From assembly GCF_029867415.1 (NCBI RefSeq), contig NC_081185.1:81255553-81319552 (forward strand): a stretch of DNA of 64,000 nucleotides, given 5' to 3'. The notes under the pieces were generated by a model that was given only the letters and a program-made list of their open reading frames with translations, ran no database searches and was not told the origin of the DNA. The position numbers and the translations under genes are program-made. This document shows positions 46,064 through 59,065 of this stretch, piece by piece (position 1 is the first letter of the stretch; each line of letters begins with the position of its first letter). This DNA is from Vicia villosa. Lineage: Eukaryota; Streptophyta; Magnoliopsida; Fabales; Fabaceae.

Positions 46064-49000
46064 GTATGTTCATAATCCTAGCCAAACATAGAAACTAAAT
46101 CCACAACAAAACCTACAGAATCCACAATATAAACCTCATCAGTAACATGATCACAAAACCTGCAGTATATCAAATCTTCTGAGGTAGCAATAGCTTTATT
46201 ATAACACTTGATTAACATTTCTATGCAACATCAACTCTTAAAATTAATACCTTCAACAAATTTCATCAAAACACAAATAATAATGTGGTACACAGACATA
46301 TAATAATCAAGTGAAAAAAATGTTACAGCCCTGCAATGCAACAATATAAAAATTTAATGCAACACTTCACAGCCTAGAAATCTAATTGGTAGTTATTTTT
46401 TAATCATGAAGGGATGGTGATGCTTCCATAGGTTTCCAGTCATGAGTGACTAACTGGACTAAGTTTCACTTATTTTTAAAATTCCTTAATCTCATTATGG
46501 ATTGCCAACTGTCATTCTCACCCCAATTACACTTCCCACAAAGTTAATATAGGCAAGGCAAAATAAAATGCTTAACGTTCAATTAAGAAAAACTGAGAAA
46601 GATAAGAGATATTTATGAAGATAAAGTGATGATAAAGTGATGATAAAGTGATGGAAGTGTAGAACTCACTGTAACAAAATATTTGAAGCTTTCACTGCTC
46701 TGATCCCCATGTGATTCCTTTGATATGAGTAACTCTGCATACAACTGAGAAAGGAAGTTATATAAACATGGTGTAGAATGATTTGGAAATGGGGTGAGAG
46801 GCCGAAGAAAGTGTATTACATGAAAAATAACAGATGCAACGTATCGAACTATAAAACAATCATGAAGATAAACTATCATATAAAACAAAACCACGCGATG
46901 AGAACATATCGACCTATTCTTTCATCGTTTAAAATAAAGAAATATAACCCATTAAAATTAAACTGCATAAAACTTTGTGGATAACTAAAAGGAGAAAACA
47001 TAACATTGAATTAGGTGCATTTGCTTGCTAGAACATAACCCACTTAACACTTATATCAGAAGTTGTAGCCATTGGTGTTCCAAAACAATGAGAATAGTAC
47101 ATAAAATTCAAACTGAATACATGTCCAATGTTTGACATATGACAACACCAGCTCCACTTCAAGGATTAAACTTAAGACTATGCAAAATTATTATCACACA
47201 AGAGAATATAAAACAAAGAAAAGTAAGTATCTAATACCCATTAGTCACACATTTCTCAAGAAAGTGTTTGAATACAACCATAATTAAAACTCATTTAGTA
47301 AATATCATGTGAGCCATCCAAATGAACAACAATCAGCATTAAAACTCATTTAGTAAATATCTTAGTTTGCATATCTTACTCACAAGCTCCTGATGCTCAA
47401 TCCCATTTTCCAGCTTTGAATCTATCATTTAAAAGTATACAATTATCAAACTCTAAATCTGTGTATTGCAGAAGATGACATGTTAACAAACAAATTTAAC
47501 AATCCATTTCATAAACAATGATAATACATACCTCTAACGCTGAATTGCGTAAAGAAGATGAGCCTATTTATGCTTTGACAAACCTGGTGCAGAATATTTA
47601 TTCACTAATCCAAATAATCATGTGCTAATCTTTCATATGATTCTCTTGCATTATCAAGAACAGACCTTCTTGAAATATCAATATTCTCTTCATGTTTTTT
47701 CATTCTTTGATTAGAAACTTCTATTCTTGCTACTTCCTTCAGTTATTCAATTTTCAATATACAATAAACACTAATAATTACATATAAGACTATATTTACA
47801 ACATATCTCTATATACCCTGAGACATTATAAATAAAGCTTAACCTCATCTTTTTTAATTCTATTGGCTACATCCACAAGAGCATTGGCTAAAGCAATTTC
47901 TTTTGTTGCTGCAACAGAAGCATCAATATAAACCAAATTAGACCAAACTTTGAGAAGAAGGTAATTCCTTGAAATGAAACAGACATCAAACAAACAAAGT
48001 CTAATATCGAACCACAGTAGGTAACACACAACTCGAACACAAATTTTAGTATTGCACACTTTGAATGGTTAATATTAAAACACGTGATAGGAGTATGCAA
48101 ACCTTCTCCGGTCCAAATTGTGCAACAAATATTATTACAGGAATTTGAGGCGATTTTCCAAAGGAAACACCTTTTCATATTGCTAATATGTTAGAATGAA
48201 CTATATTCTAACCATAATAGAAGGGAAAAAATGAAACTCCACCAAAATAAACTCACCATTTTTATAGATTAAGGACTTTCAGTTACCCTTCTAAGAAATA
48301 GTAGTTGATCCATGGTAGATTTACTTTCCAATATTTATCCTGGATCAATCATCTGTATGCATTTGTAGATCCATGGTAGGTTTCTGAAATCCATTTCTAA
48401 AAAAAACGATTCAAAATTGAAATAGAAAAGGACAACATCAACTGAGGCCAAAAAATGATGAAGGATTTAGATCCTTATGATAGAGCATCGAAATTATCAG
48501 CGATGCAGGGAATGAGAGCTGAGAGAGAGAGTCAACACTAATGGGATCTATGGTACCATCTTCTACTGCACTTCTTACTCAACCACATGTACACTCCCTC
48601 GGTAGGGAAAACAGAGAATGAAAAAAAAAGAGAAAACAAGAACAAAACATGGTCATAGATCCCAAGCCCAGTCGCATCATCGATTCGCCGTCGGAAATCA
48701 TTTGCGCCTCGGAGAATCATATACCACCGATCACCTCCACATTCCTCTCGCAGTGAGTAATCGATTCTACCTTTTATGTACCTTTTAGGGTTTAGTGAGT
48801 GAATAGACTGTGAGATGTGAAAAGGTTTCATTGGCTTTGGAAAGTTAGCCAGTTTGGTTGTTCGGTCTTCCCCAAATAATTCTTTATGCATCGAGAAACA
48901 AAAATGCATGTGAACCATTTTTGTTTGTTTTCAAGGCTCATGTGAATCAATCAATTATTATTAATATTAATAAAAAAAATGAAAAAAAATGAAATAATTA

Positions 49001-49115
49001 ATTAAATAATAAGATATTGTAATAAACTTTCTTTTATAGCAAAAATATAAATAGAAGAATGCATGAGAGAGTGCCAAGTGGCAAACTTGCCAAAGTACTC
49101 ATCTTGTTTTTTTTC

Positions 49116-49117
<2 letters not shown>
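46064..49117 (-). other. minus-strand exon-like fragments of unidentified gene(s)
   Basis: Several short open stretches flanked by splice-like signals lie on the minus strand: 46200-46080 (ATSEDLIYCRFCDHVTDEVY), about 46745-46680 (LISKESHGDQSSESFKYF), about 47430-47380 (IDSKLENGIEHQELVSK), about 47745-47630 (EVARIEVSNQRMKKHEENID) and about 47935-47830 (DASVAATKEIALANALVDVA). A further segment is at 48918-48538. The helical, charged pieces suggest a coiled-coil protein. I do not recognise a family. Between them I see only AT-rich intron-like DNA. This could be captured host exons or a decayed gene. Confidence 0.35.
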
Positions 49118-49183
<66 letters not shown>

Positions 49184-49194
49184 TAATAATAAAG
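49118..49194. repeat. (TAA)n microsatellite
   Basis: About 21 perfect TAA units, then an imperfect tail. It directly follows a block (49063-49110) that resembles the 5' subterminal region of Helitron D. Confidence 0.95.
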
Positions 49195-49198
49195 TAAT

Positions 49199-49310
49199 AA
49201 AAAGTGAAAAATGAAAAGTGAAAGAGTGAAAAGTGAAAAGTAAAAATTGAAAAATGAAAAGTGAAAAGTGAAAAAGTAAAAAGTGAGTTGAAAATTGAAA
49301 AGTGAGATTG
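49199..49310. repeat. degenerate (GTGAAAA)n repeat
   Basis: Variants of aaaagtgaaaagtga repeat about 14 times with one- to three-base interruptions. Confidence 0.85.
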
Positions 49311-49371
49311 AAAAAACAAACAAAAGACATTTTTTGCCCCCAAATTATTAATTTAGACTAAGATAACAAAA

Positions 49372-49702
49372 TAGTATTTTTGTGATTTCTAGAACAACAA
49401 CTTTTCTTATATTATATATTTGAGTACATATATTTCTATCGTTAACATTTAGAAAACTACAAACATAACATAAAAATAAAATATTTAATAGTACATAGTT
49501 ATTATAAATTTCAAAAGGCAACATGTCAATATCTCTAAAATAGTATTTTTGTGATTTCTAGAACAACAACTTTTCTTATATTATATATTTGAGTACATAT
49601 ATTTCTATCGTTCACATTTAGAAAACTACAAACATAACATAAAAATAAAATAGTACATAGTTATTATAAATTTCAAAAGGCAACATGTCAATATCTCTAA
49701 AA
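49372..49702. repeat. 169-bp tandem duplication
   Basis: The block starting tagtatttttgtgatttct is repeated at 49541. The second copy lacks an 8-base atttaata and has one substitution (gttaac to gttcac). Confidence 0.9.
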
Positions 49703-49769
49703 TAATCTCTCTACTCAACTAAACAGTAAAATCTTAAAGTTCATCATTGTAGTAATACCAAAGCTCAGA

Positions 49770-49845
49770 ACAATCAAGTATCGAACCCAGATTTGCTTAT
49801 TTCCAAACAACAGTGTAGTAGTGTACCACTAAACCACTTTTTTAT
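49770..49845 (-). repeat. tRNA-derived SINE-like sequence (pol III A and B boxes)
   Basis: On the minus strand TGGTTTAGTGG (49836-49826) fits the A box. GGTTCGATACT (49787-49777) fits the B box about 40 bases later. The spacing suits an internal pol III promoter. No cloverleaf with an intact acceptor stem is evident, so a SINE head or tRNA pseudogene is more likely than a functional tRNA. Confidence 0.4.
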
Positions 49846-50527
49846 TTATGCTTAATTTTTCAACTCTTTTATATATTAGGATTCTCTTGTTTTATTACAA
49901 CAGCAAAAAAAGCAATTGAAAAGAATACTTTATTTTTTTGTTATTTGAGTTGAATTAAAGTTTCAGTTGTCAACTAGTTTAATAAGTATATACTACACTA
50001 TTGGTAATCTTCATATGAAGATGTCTAAAAAATAATTCAAATCTATCTACTTTTAATATAATAAAGTAGAATACATATGAAATCCTATAATTATCCCTTT
50101 AATCACCATTTTGAGGGTGATAAATGGGGACATAGATGTAATTGCATTTCCCTTAATATTTTAATTAATAAATAATTTTTTTAATCATTTTGTAACCTTT
50201 CATTATCCCTTTTATCTTTTACCATCATTATTAACGTGAAAAACTTTATTTGGAATTGTGCAATCTTTCTTGGAATACAGCAAAACCACTTTCACGCTTC
50301 TCATCTTTGTAATCATTTTGTTTTGCTTTCAAAACTTTCAATCTTCTCTCTTCCTCACTGCATCATTGCCATTGATTTGTCTTCTACTATTTCTTATTTC
50401 TCTCAGTTCTCTCCCAAACCCTAATTCCTCCATTTTCATTTTTTCTCCTCTGTTTTCATCAGCAATCGGCAGGCATCAAAGGTTGGATTCTAAATCCCTT
50501 TTTCATTTTCGTATGAAATCCTAAATA

Positions 50528-51060
50528 ATGAACAACAACCTTATCTATTTAACCTTCTTCACCCTTATATCAAGCAGAGGCTTAATCAAAGGAGAACTTT
50601 CAGAGAGAGACATTGAAGGCGATGATAAGCTCCAAAAGCTCCTAAACACGGCTACAAAGGGAGTCCGAAAAATAGTGAGTTTTGATTTTCAATTTTAGAT
50701 TTATTCTAACTTTTTATTTTAGGGTTTGTCATTTTCTATTGAGTTGTAAAATTAGTCTATAGAATTGGGAACATTTGATTCATTCATTGTTTGTTAATAT
50801 AACATTTGATATAGTTTTTTTTTCCTGCAAGGAGTAAGAAGGATAATTACAAGACCTTCAAATCTCCATTATCATCTTCAAGGTTTGTACATTCCTTTTT
50901 TTAATTCATTTAATAATTTGTCAACATAGTTATGAGATTCTAAACCATCTATTTTTTTTACATAGTTATTGCAGAGTTTGAGATAAAGGAGGTTAGGTTT
51001 CTTAGTCTTGCTAAACAGAGGCTCCCTGCACTATGTGAAAGTTTCCTATTTGCAACTCAG
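50528..51060 (+). other. exon-like fragments inside Helitron C, unidentified
   Basis: An ATG at 50528 opens 49 codons (MNNNLIYLTFFTLISSRGLI, ending KGVRKI) up to a donor-like GTGAG at 50675. A second piece (about 50833-50881, ending caag|GTTTGT) and a third after ttgcag (about 50976-51060) look like following exons. Upstream sequence is pyrimidine-rich, like a plant 5' UTR. I do not recognise the protein. Captured host-gene exons are typical of plant Helitrons. Confidence 0.35.
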
Positions 51061-51789
51061 TGGGGTTTGATTGTATGAAAATATCAATGGAAAATGACTA
51101 TAAAATTTGATTGTATGAAAATATCAATGGTTTTGTTCATGAATTTTCTATTTTTTTCAATAAATTTTGTTAGTAAAATAGTCCTTTTTATGATATTGAT
51201 TCTTCTAATACTATTTTTTCTCATCATTTTCAATTAGTGTTCCGTTTCCTCAAATTTTTTATTATCTTCCAATTTATGTTTTTTAATTTCCCCTAATTTC
51301 TTTTCTGATTTGCAACACATAAGTATTAATGCTTAGTTGTGCAACTCCTATTTAATTTTTAATTCTTCAAGTTTGTTTTTAACTGACCTTTTAGTTTTCA
51401 GTCCTTCATATCCATAGTTAGTGTTTCTTTTTAATTTACAATTTCTACTGTTTATCTCCAATTTGTTTGCTATGGCAGGAAAATGTCTTGAAAATTTGTT
51501 GGGATTTTTTATATATGGAATGTTACAATGGATTTAAAGTATTAAGTTTTTAATATTTTAAATATGATTAGAATTTTATAATGAATTAAAAGATATTAGA
51601 TTTTCTATATTCTAAATAGGATTATGTATTCAAAAAATTTAGATTTTATTCAAATATGGTCGTAATATTATAATGGATTCAAAGGTATTAAATTCTTTAT
51701 ATTTCAAAACTGATTATATGTATTTAAAGGAATTATAGTTATCCAAATCTAGATTATAATCGTTTCAAAGTATCAAATGTATTAAGTTT

Positions 51790-52500
51790 TTTTAGGGAGT
51801 TTTCAATAGTCCCTATTGTTGTGAGTATTTAATTTTTTTGCAAGGTTGATTAATTTACGTTTTCAATAGTTTTAAATGTCTTTCAAACTTCTAAGACTGT
51901 TATTGTATTTTTATTTATGATTTGAATTCAATATTTTATGGATTATATCATTAATGATTAATATTTTTCATAACCATATATAATTGATTTATCTCTTATT
52001 TTATTGTGAATTTTCTGCTAAAATCTTTGTACTTTTATATTTTCTGATAATTTATGAAGTTTGCAATAGTCCTAAATGTCTTTCAGACTTTCTGTTATTG
52101 TATTTTTATTTATGATTTCAATTCAATATTTTATAGATTTATATGATTAATGTTATTTTCCGTAACCATAAATAATTGATTTATCTCTTATTTTACGACC
52201 AATTTGCTGCGCTAATCTACTTTTAATATATGGAGTTTTTCAATTTTCAGGTAAAGAAATTGAAGATTAATTTAGGAAGTTTTCAATATTCCCAATTGTT
52301 CTCAATATTGCAAGGGTGATTAGTTTAGAAAATTTTCAATAATTATAATTGTCTTTCAAACTTTCTAAAATTGTTATTGTATTTTATTTATGATTTCAAT
52401 TTAATATGTTATGGATTTATATAATTAATTGTCCATATTTTTTATAACAATATATAATTGATTTAGCTCTTATTTTACTACGAATTTTATGCTAATCTAC
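51790..52500. repeat. three diverged direct repeats
   Basis: A block containing 'aatgtctttcaaact', 'ttattgtatttttatttatg' and 'ataattgatttatctctt' recurs with starts near 51860, 52057 and 52330. The periods are unequal (about 197 and 274 bases). Two of the units end near 'gctaatctac'. Confidence 0.7.
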
Positions 52501-55500
52501 ATCTATTATAAATATATTATAAATATAAGAGATGCTATATAGTACGAAACGAAATACACGGAGGCTAAAAAAATTAGTTACCAAAAAACATAACTTCCAC
52601 TTTATACTGGAACATGAGCGAGATTGTTTTAATTCTTGCATTTCTTTTATTTGGACTACGTAACATATATAATTTTCCTAAATATAATAATTAGGGACAT
52701 AAAGGTAATTACATCCCCCTAATTATTTTAATTATTAATAACCTTGCATTTCTACCATATTTTTACTACCATCATTACTACCGTTTGGAAAATATCAATT
52801 TGCAGCATGTTTTATCACAAACTTCCTTGGAATTGTACAAAAACGATTTCCATTCATCTCCCTCTTAGAATTCTACAAAATCCTTCAAAAGCAAGATGCT
52901 AATCTCTTAGAATACATTAGTCTGGATATATGACTTTATTTTTTTACCTGCTAATGTCTTAGAATACATATACAATCAATATCATAAAGTAAAATTGATG
53001 GTTACCTCTAAACTTTTCTCTATAAATTATAGGAGGAGCTGCTCCAATTTAAGGATAAAAAAAAATTGTAATACTACGTACTTACTATATATTTGTTAGG
53101 GATTTTTATTCTTTACAACAAATTTTCATTAAAAATAATTTAATTTAGTTTTATATCTCACTCAATCTTATTGAATAGGTCTATATTAAAACGGGTTTTA
53201 GTTTATAACTTAAAGACCACTTAATATTTATGATATATTTTAATTAATGTTAATAATATGTAAATTGAAATTACACATACTTCTTTAATTCTAAAGTTCA
53301 TTTTTCTTATATTGCAACAAGCCATAAGACATGTCAATTGAGTACACCAATAAAATACAATCACATATCAAAGTTCTATAACACAATAATTTTTTATAAA
53401 TGAATATTTTACATGGACAATAACAATAGGTGAATACACAAAAATCACAAGATCATTTTGGTCCTATAAAAATGGAATGGATTTAATAAATTAAGTATGA
53501 TTTTTTATAAATTTATCTTAAAAAAATATCATAAATTAAAAGAAAATAATTATATTTAATATTATGACTTAATACAAGAAAAAAAATACTTAACTCCTTC
53601 TAATAAGAATTTCTGATGATTAATTTTGATTTCAAACTAATAGATAAAAAATATTTATTTAATTTTTGATGTAAATTATCTTAAAGTAATTGGAATATTC
53701 TTACATTACCAAAATATAATATGGTATAATAATTTGCGATGTAAATTATCTCAAATTTGTTTTTGATTTAGAGTGTCAATTTTATAGGCAACAATAATTT
53801 GCTTCTATAAAAATTGTTTCAATCAATTAAGTATGATTTCTTTTATAAATTTTTTAAGCAAAAATATCATATACCTGATAAAAAATGATATATATTATTA
53901 TTACATGATACAAATAAAAATAAAATTGACATGAAAAAATGTTAGTATTTATTTATGATAAGATGTTAACATTTATTCTAAAAGTTGATACATATATTTG
54001 TTTTTATTAAAAAACATGAGAAAATTATGATTGATGAATAAACAAATTTTTTTATGAAAGACACAAACTTAAAACAAAAGGCCAAGATATCAACTATTAT
54101 ATATTTATTTACTATTTATTAAAATATTATATATAAGTAGTGTACATCCTCATATTTAATTCTTTAAAAAAAACTTTTAATATATTTAATTGAAAAAAAA
54201 TGGGTATATGAATTTCACGGGAGAGTTTAAAATTGGGATTGGAATTTTCTCACGTAAAATTTCAAAAGGAAGGATAAGATTTCACGGGAGAGTTTGACTA
54301 CGATTCTCTCATATAAAAATTTCACCAAAAATAAAGTGTCTTCATGGTTCGGAGGACCATCTTAAATTCCAATAAATTAAATATATGATTCACTGAAGTT
54401 CAATGGAGAGTTAAAAAAGATTAGGATTTGATTTAATTCATAAATTAAATATGATTTTTCAATTTATTTATTTCAATCTAAAAACAATCATTATTTCTTT
54501 TGCATGCTACAAGTTTTCCAATCAATTCCAATATCTAAAAGTAATCATTACGGTTAATTAATCATAAAAAGTGAAATTTATATAACTCTCTACCTTCCAT
54601 ACAATATCAACAAATATATAGTACCTTGACATAATTCAAATTCAAATAGAGGAATCAATATAAAATAATTGTAAATAAACATACAAAAAAGATTTTGTAT
54701 AGAATTAAAAATTAAAAATTAAATGCATATAACACCTTTCAATACGCATTATTGTATTTTTCCCAGAAAATAGTTGACATTACTTCTAATTTATATTCAT
54801 TTCTTTAATATCTATAAAAAAAATATTTGACATTAATTCTAATTTATATTCATTTCATTAAATATATCAAATATAAAGTAAGAGTTGGTATATAAATCTT
54901 TTTCTGTCAAGATTATAAATAAAATTATACGTTATTTTTTATTTAATAAATGTTCTATTTTTGTTATTGGATATGCAATTTGAATTAAATATTTTTGCTG
55001 TTTTTATTTCATTACATTAGTATTTTTGATTCGGTATGAGTAGCTAACACAAATATGAGAATTTAACGACATATATGTGATAAGTAACATTAATATTAAT
55101 AGGGTTTTTCTAACCTATGCAACATTGCATAGGATAAGTGCAATTAATACATTATTTTCTTTTGAAAAACAATCTTTTATATTTTCTCTCTCCCAATCAA
55201 CATAAATAATAATTAATATGGTAATTTATATTTAAAAAAGTGGTGTATTAATTGTCTCTTATCCTATGCAACGTTGCATAGAGGTTAGAAAAACCCATAT
55301 TAATAATATACATCTTTTGTACAAAATTTTCTTTGGTAAATCAAATTAAATATATATTTAAAGTTAAATAATGAGATTTAAATGTGTTGCATTGAATTAT
55401 AATACGTCATTTCATTATTTTTTGTTTCTTGACTTATATAGATGTTATAATTTTTTTTGCAATTTTTTATTTTGATAATTTGAATTTGCAATTTGAATCA

Positions 55501-55507
55501 TGCTCAT

Positions 55508-55627
55508 AAAAAGGCGGGTAGACATACTAGGGGTGGGAGCCTATAAAAATTGTTGATAATGTGCGTCTGCGGAAAAAAAGGCGGGTAGACATACTAGGGG
55601 TGGGAGCCCATAAAAATTGTTGATAAT
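55508..55627. repeat. 67-bp tandem duplication
   Basis: The unit ggcgggtagacatactaggg (through ttgttgataatg) occurs at 55513 and 55580. It is relatively GC-rich against its surroundings. Confidence 0.9.
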
Positions 55628-56035
55628 GATAGTACATAATAACTACATTATCTCAATTTTTATTTATTTTTTTACTTTTTATCAAGAACTATATTTTTTC
55701 AGAGTTAAAATTGTAATCAACATAAATAATTAATTATCTCTAATATTATTTTAATTTTTATCCAACATAAATATCATCATTGAAAACAACTACAAATTGA
55801 TAAATTAAATTAATATTGATATGATAATCATCGTTGAAGAAATTATTTCGCTTAATTAATATATATTTTAATATAATTCTTTAACCATAACCATATTATA
55901 TTTATTTAATATTTATACCGACTTTACGTGAACCGTGCGGGCGCACGGGTCCTTTACTAGTTAATAATAAAATAAAAAACACTCATTCAAATTTATTTTC
56001 ATAAAAATTAGAAAATAAATTTCTCCTTAAATAAT

Positions 56036-56218
56036 GAGTTAAAAGGTAGTGCACTGACAGTGTAAACAAATTTTACACTGTCATCCAATAAAAATATTTT
56101 ATTCTGCCACATCATATCAGTAATTTAAGATTTAAAGTATGACTTGATGCTTAACAAAGTCGTGATTGGTTGACAGTGTAAAACTTTTTTACACTGTCAG
56201 TGCACCACCCCTTTTCTC
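56036..56218. mobile_element. MITE with 9-bp target duplication
   Basis: The flanking duplicate is TTAAATAAT (56027-56035 and 56219-56227). The terminal inverted repeats begin GAG and contain gcactgacagtgtaaa. On the left they read aaaaggtagtgcactgacag, and on the right the reverse complement of ctgtcagtgcaccacccctt. Length is 183 bp with no coding sequence. A 9-bp duplication points to mobilisation by a Mutator-like transposase. Confidence 0.85.
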
Positions 56219-56558
56219 TTAAATAATTATTTCCCAGCTTTAAAACAATAATAAAATAATGAATAATTGATAAATTAAAATACTAATTCAAATCTATTTT
56301 CATTTTCAAGAAAATCGGATACAATAATAACTAATTTATTAACTTACTAAATAAATTAGACACATATTTTTAAAAAATAGTTAATTTTATTAAATAATAA
56401 AATTAATTAAATAATGATGATTAAGTTTAGAAAATAAGAACCTCGTAATTCTAATAACCATTATGCAGTGATTTTCTTTATAAAATTTTATTAGTTAGTT
56501 AAGTAAAAAAAATTATTAATTTTATAAAATGTCAACTCAATGATTCCAATAACTCACA
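56219..56558. other. AT-rich flank between MITE and Helitron D
   Basis: No gene is visible. The segment is included in the tandem duplication. Confidence 0.5.
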
Positions 56559-58827
56559 CTAGTGTGTATACCCGTGCGAGGCACGGGACAAAAGGGAAAA
56601 GGGTCGCTCAGATTCTTAAAAGTTTGATTATTATTTTATTATTATTTTTTTCAAAAAAAGAAAATAAAAGACTAAATCTAAAGCTATTAAGATTTATTTA
56701 TTAATCAATAATTAAAATTTATTAACAAAATTAAATTAAATGTATAACAAATAAATAAAATAAAATAAAAACTATCCTACAAACCTACAAAAGGCGGAAG
56801 GAGCGCCCCATTCCTTCAAATATTTTTTAAAATTTTTTTAACTAAATTTTTTAAATGTTATTACTAAAAACAACAAATAATCTAAAAAGGATTTGATTTA
56901 ATTTTATTCAAAATAATGAAAAACAAACTTAACCAAAAAAAAGAACAAAGAACCGTCTACGGTAAAAAAGAATTATTTTGACTGATTATTATTTAATTAA
57001 TGAATATCTACAACTAAATAAAAATTAAAAGAAAATAAAATAAAACCAAAAAAAAAACTCTAAAAAAAAAGAGAGAGCATTCCATGACTTCAATTTTTAA
57101 TTAAGATCTTATTTAATTAGCTTAAAAACAAAGACCAAATCAAAAGTCACGTTATTTATTTTAATAAATTCTAACCCATTCCTATTTTTATTTTTGTTTT
57201 TAGTTTTTTTGTCTATAGGTATTATATTATCAAGAAATATGATTATTAGTATTATTGTTTGTTATTATTTACTACTGTGTCTACAAAGAAAAAATTAATT
57301 GATAGTTGCTTGTTGTGTGAGTTAAATTTTGGAAAAAATAAAATATGAAAAATAAACAAAATACTGATAGACATGCAAAATATATGTATTCACCCATTAT
57401 AATTGTCTCATGTTTTTTCATAAATTAATAAAATAAATCATACTTAATTGAGTGAATCAATTTTCATAGAAACAAAATGATATTGTCATCTTTAAATTTA
57501 ATTTCACCATTTATAAACCTATGATATTGTTTTTTTCCTTCTTCATATTAAAATACAACATAAAGTATTAATTTGTCTTTAGTTTATAACTTAAAGTCAT
57601 TCGCACTTTTTAGGTATATACTCTATTTTATATGATTTGCATCTGCCTAAAATTAAAATAAAATATATCATAAATTTATTTTAATTTTTTACAAATAAGA
57701 CAATTAATTTTAATAGAGATAAATAATCTATAATATGTTCACATATTTTTTTAAAAAAATAAATAAATTTTTTGCAGTTCTAAGTTTTTACCAATAATAT
57801 AGTCATCTTATAATCAACAATATAATTATTTATTAAGAATATATTTATTTTAGAAGCATGTTATCTAATTATTTAAAAATTATAATCTTTTTATATATTT
57901 ATTTTGGAAGAATGTTGTCTAATTATTTAAGCTACTAATAAAAAAAATAGTTTACACCGTCAACAAATCATTCTTTTAAATGAAAATGATTTACACATTA
58001 ATTATAAATCAATTTCATAAATCTTACTTATTAATTAAATTTGTAATGTATAAAACTAATATTTTTAAAAATTTAATATAATTCATGTATCATAAACAAT
58101 TATTTTGATTCGTCTTATGAATTTAAACATTCAACATATCCTTAATTTTTCAAACGAAATCAATTGAAAAAATTTCTTTCAATTAAAACAAATCTGTGCA
58201 ATATTTTAGAACTACTTATGTCTTTGTTATTAGTAGTATACATAAAAAAATTCTTCAAATAATAAAGTATTTATTGTTAATAGATATTAATAGATATATT
58301 TTTATTACTTAAAAATAGTAATAGGATTGAGAATTTGTCTAGGGTCAAACTTGCCAAAATAATCATTTTACTTTATCATATTGTATTATTAATTCTATGA
58401 GATGGGAATAAATTGTACTTAAAATAATATAGGATAAGAAAAAAAAATGTTTTATTAATCATTAAATAATAAAATGGAGGTGAAAAATAATGTACTTCAA
58501 ATGTTTTTTATAAAAAGTAATGTCCAGATTTTAGTAATCATATACTCGCTTAATATATAGTCAACTTTGAACTTACTAATTGATTATGACACACCAAATT
58601 AGTAAATTTATAAATAAAAAATATATTTAAAAATATGAACTATAAAATGGTTATATTTAGAAAAATAAATTTAATTCTATAATTAAATATTATTAAACCT
58701 TAAATTTAAATTTTAAAATAAAAAATATTTAATTATAGTTGATAAAAAATAATTGAACAATTTAATATTATTGTTAATTTAGATGAAAATTAAAATACAT
58801 TCTTATTGATAAATGTAAACTCAACAG

Positions 58828-58919
58828 TCAACTATCTCTTTCTTCTTGCTATTTAATTTGAAACCAAGAAAGTCAACTATCTCTTTCTTCTTGCTATTTA
58901 ATTTGAAACCAAGAAAGAA
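58828..58919. repeat. 46-bp tandem duplication
   Basis: tcaactatctctttcttctt (through aaaccaagaaag) occurs at 58828 and 58874, and again in copy 2 (63013 on). Confidence 0.9.
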
Positions 58920-58987
58920 AATAGAAAATAAAATAGTACAGGTCAAATATGGATTTAAATGGATTGCCAAATTTGTGACAATGTGTT

Positions 58988-59065
58988 GTGAACATTTAAT
59001 TGGACAACTCAATCATATTAATTAATGTGAACATTTAATTGGACAACTCAATCATATTAATATTA
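58988..59065. repeat. 39-bp tandem duplication
   Basis: gtgaacatttaattggacaa (through attaat) occurs at 58988 and 59027, and again in copy 2. Confidence 0.9.

Larger units (their letters stand above)
51060..55930. other. AT-rich interior of Helitron C
   Basis: There is no recognisable gene. It contains three diverged direct repeats at 51790-52500 (listed separately), an internal Helitron-like start region (52490-52780) and a 67-bp tandem duplication near the 3' end. The rest is AT-rich and featureless to me. Confidence 0.5.
50046..55960 (+). mobile_element. non-autonomous Helitron (element C, 5.9 kb)
   Basis: The 5' end reads A|TCTACTTTTAATATAATAAAG and contains the short inverted repeat TCTACTTT/AAAGTAGA. 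The 3' end has a CCGTGCG-gg-CGCACGG hairpin (55933-55948), then CTAG (55957-55960) and host T. No transposase is present. A second copy of the 5' subterminal block (cctaattatt, gacataaaggtaattac) around 52680-52780 suggests an internal nested or duplicated Helitron start, so the element may be composite. Confidence 0.65.

Noticed and set aside
49002..49343. Phe/Tyr/Leu-rich proteins on the minus strand
   Set aside because: They are produced by the TAA and GTGAAAA repeats and contain no domain.
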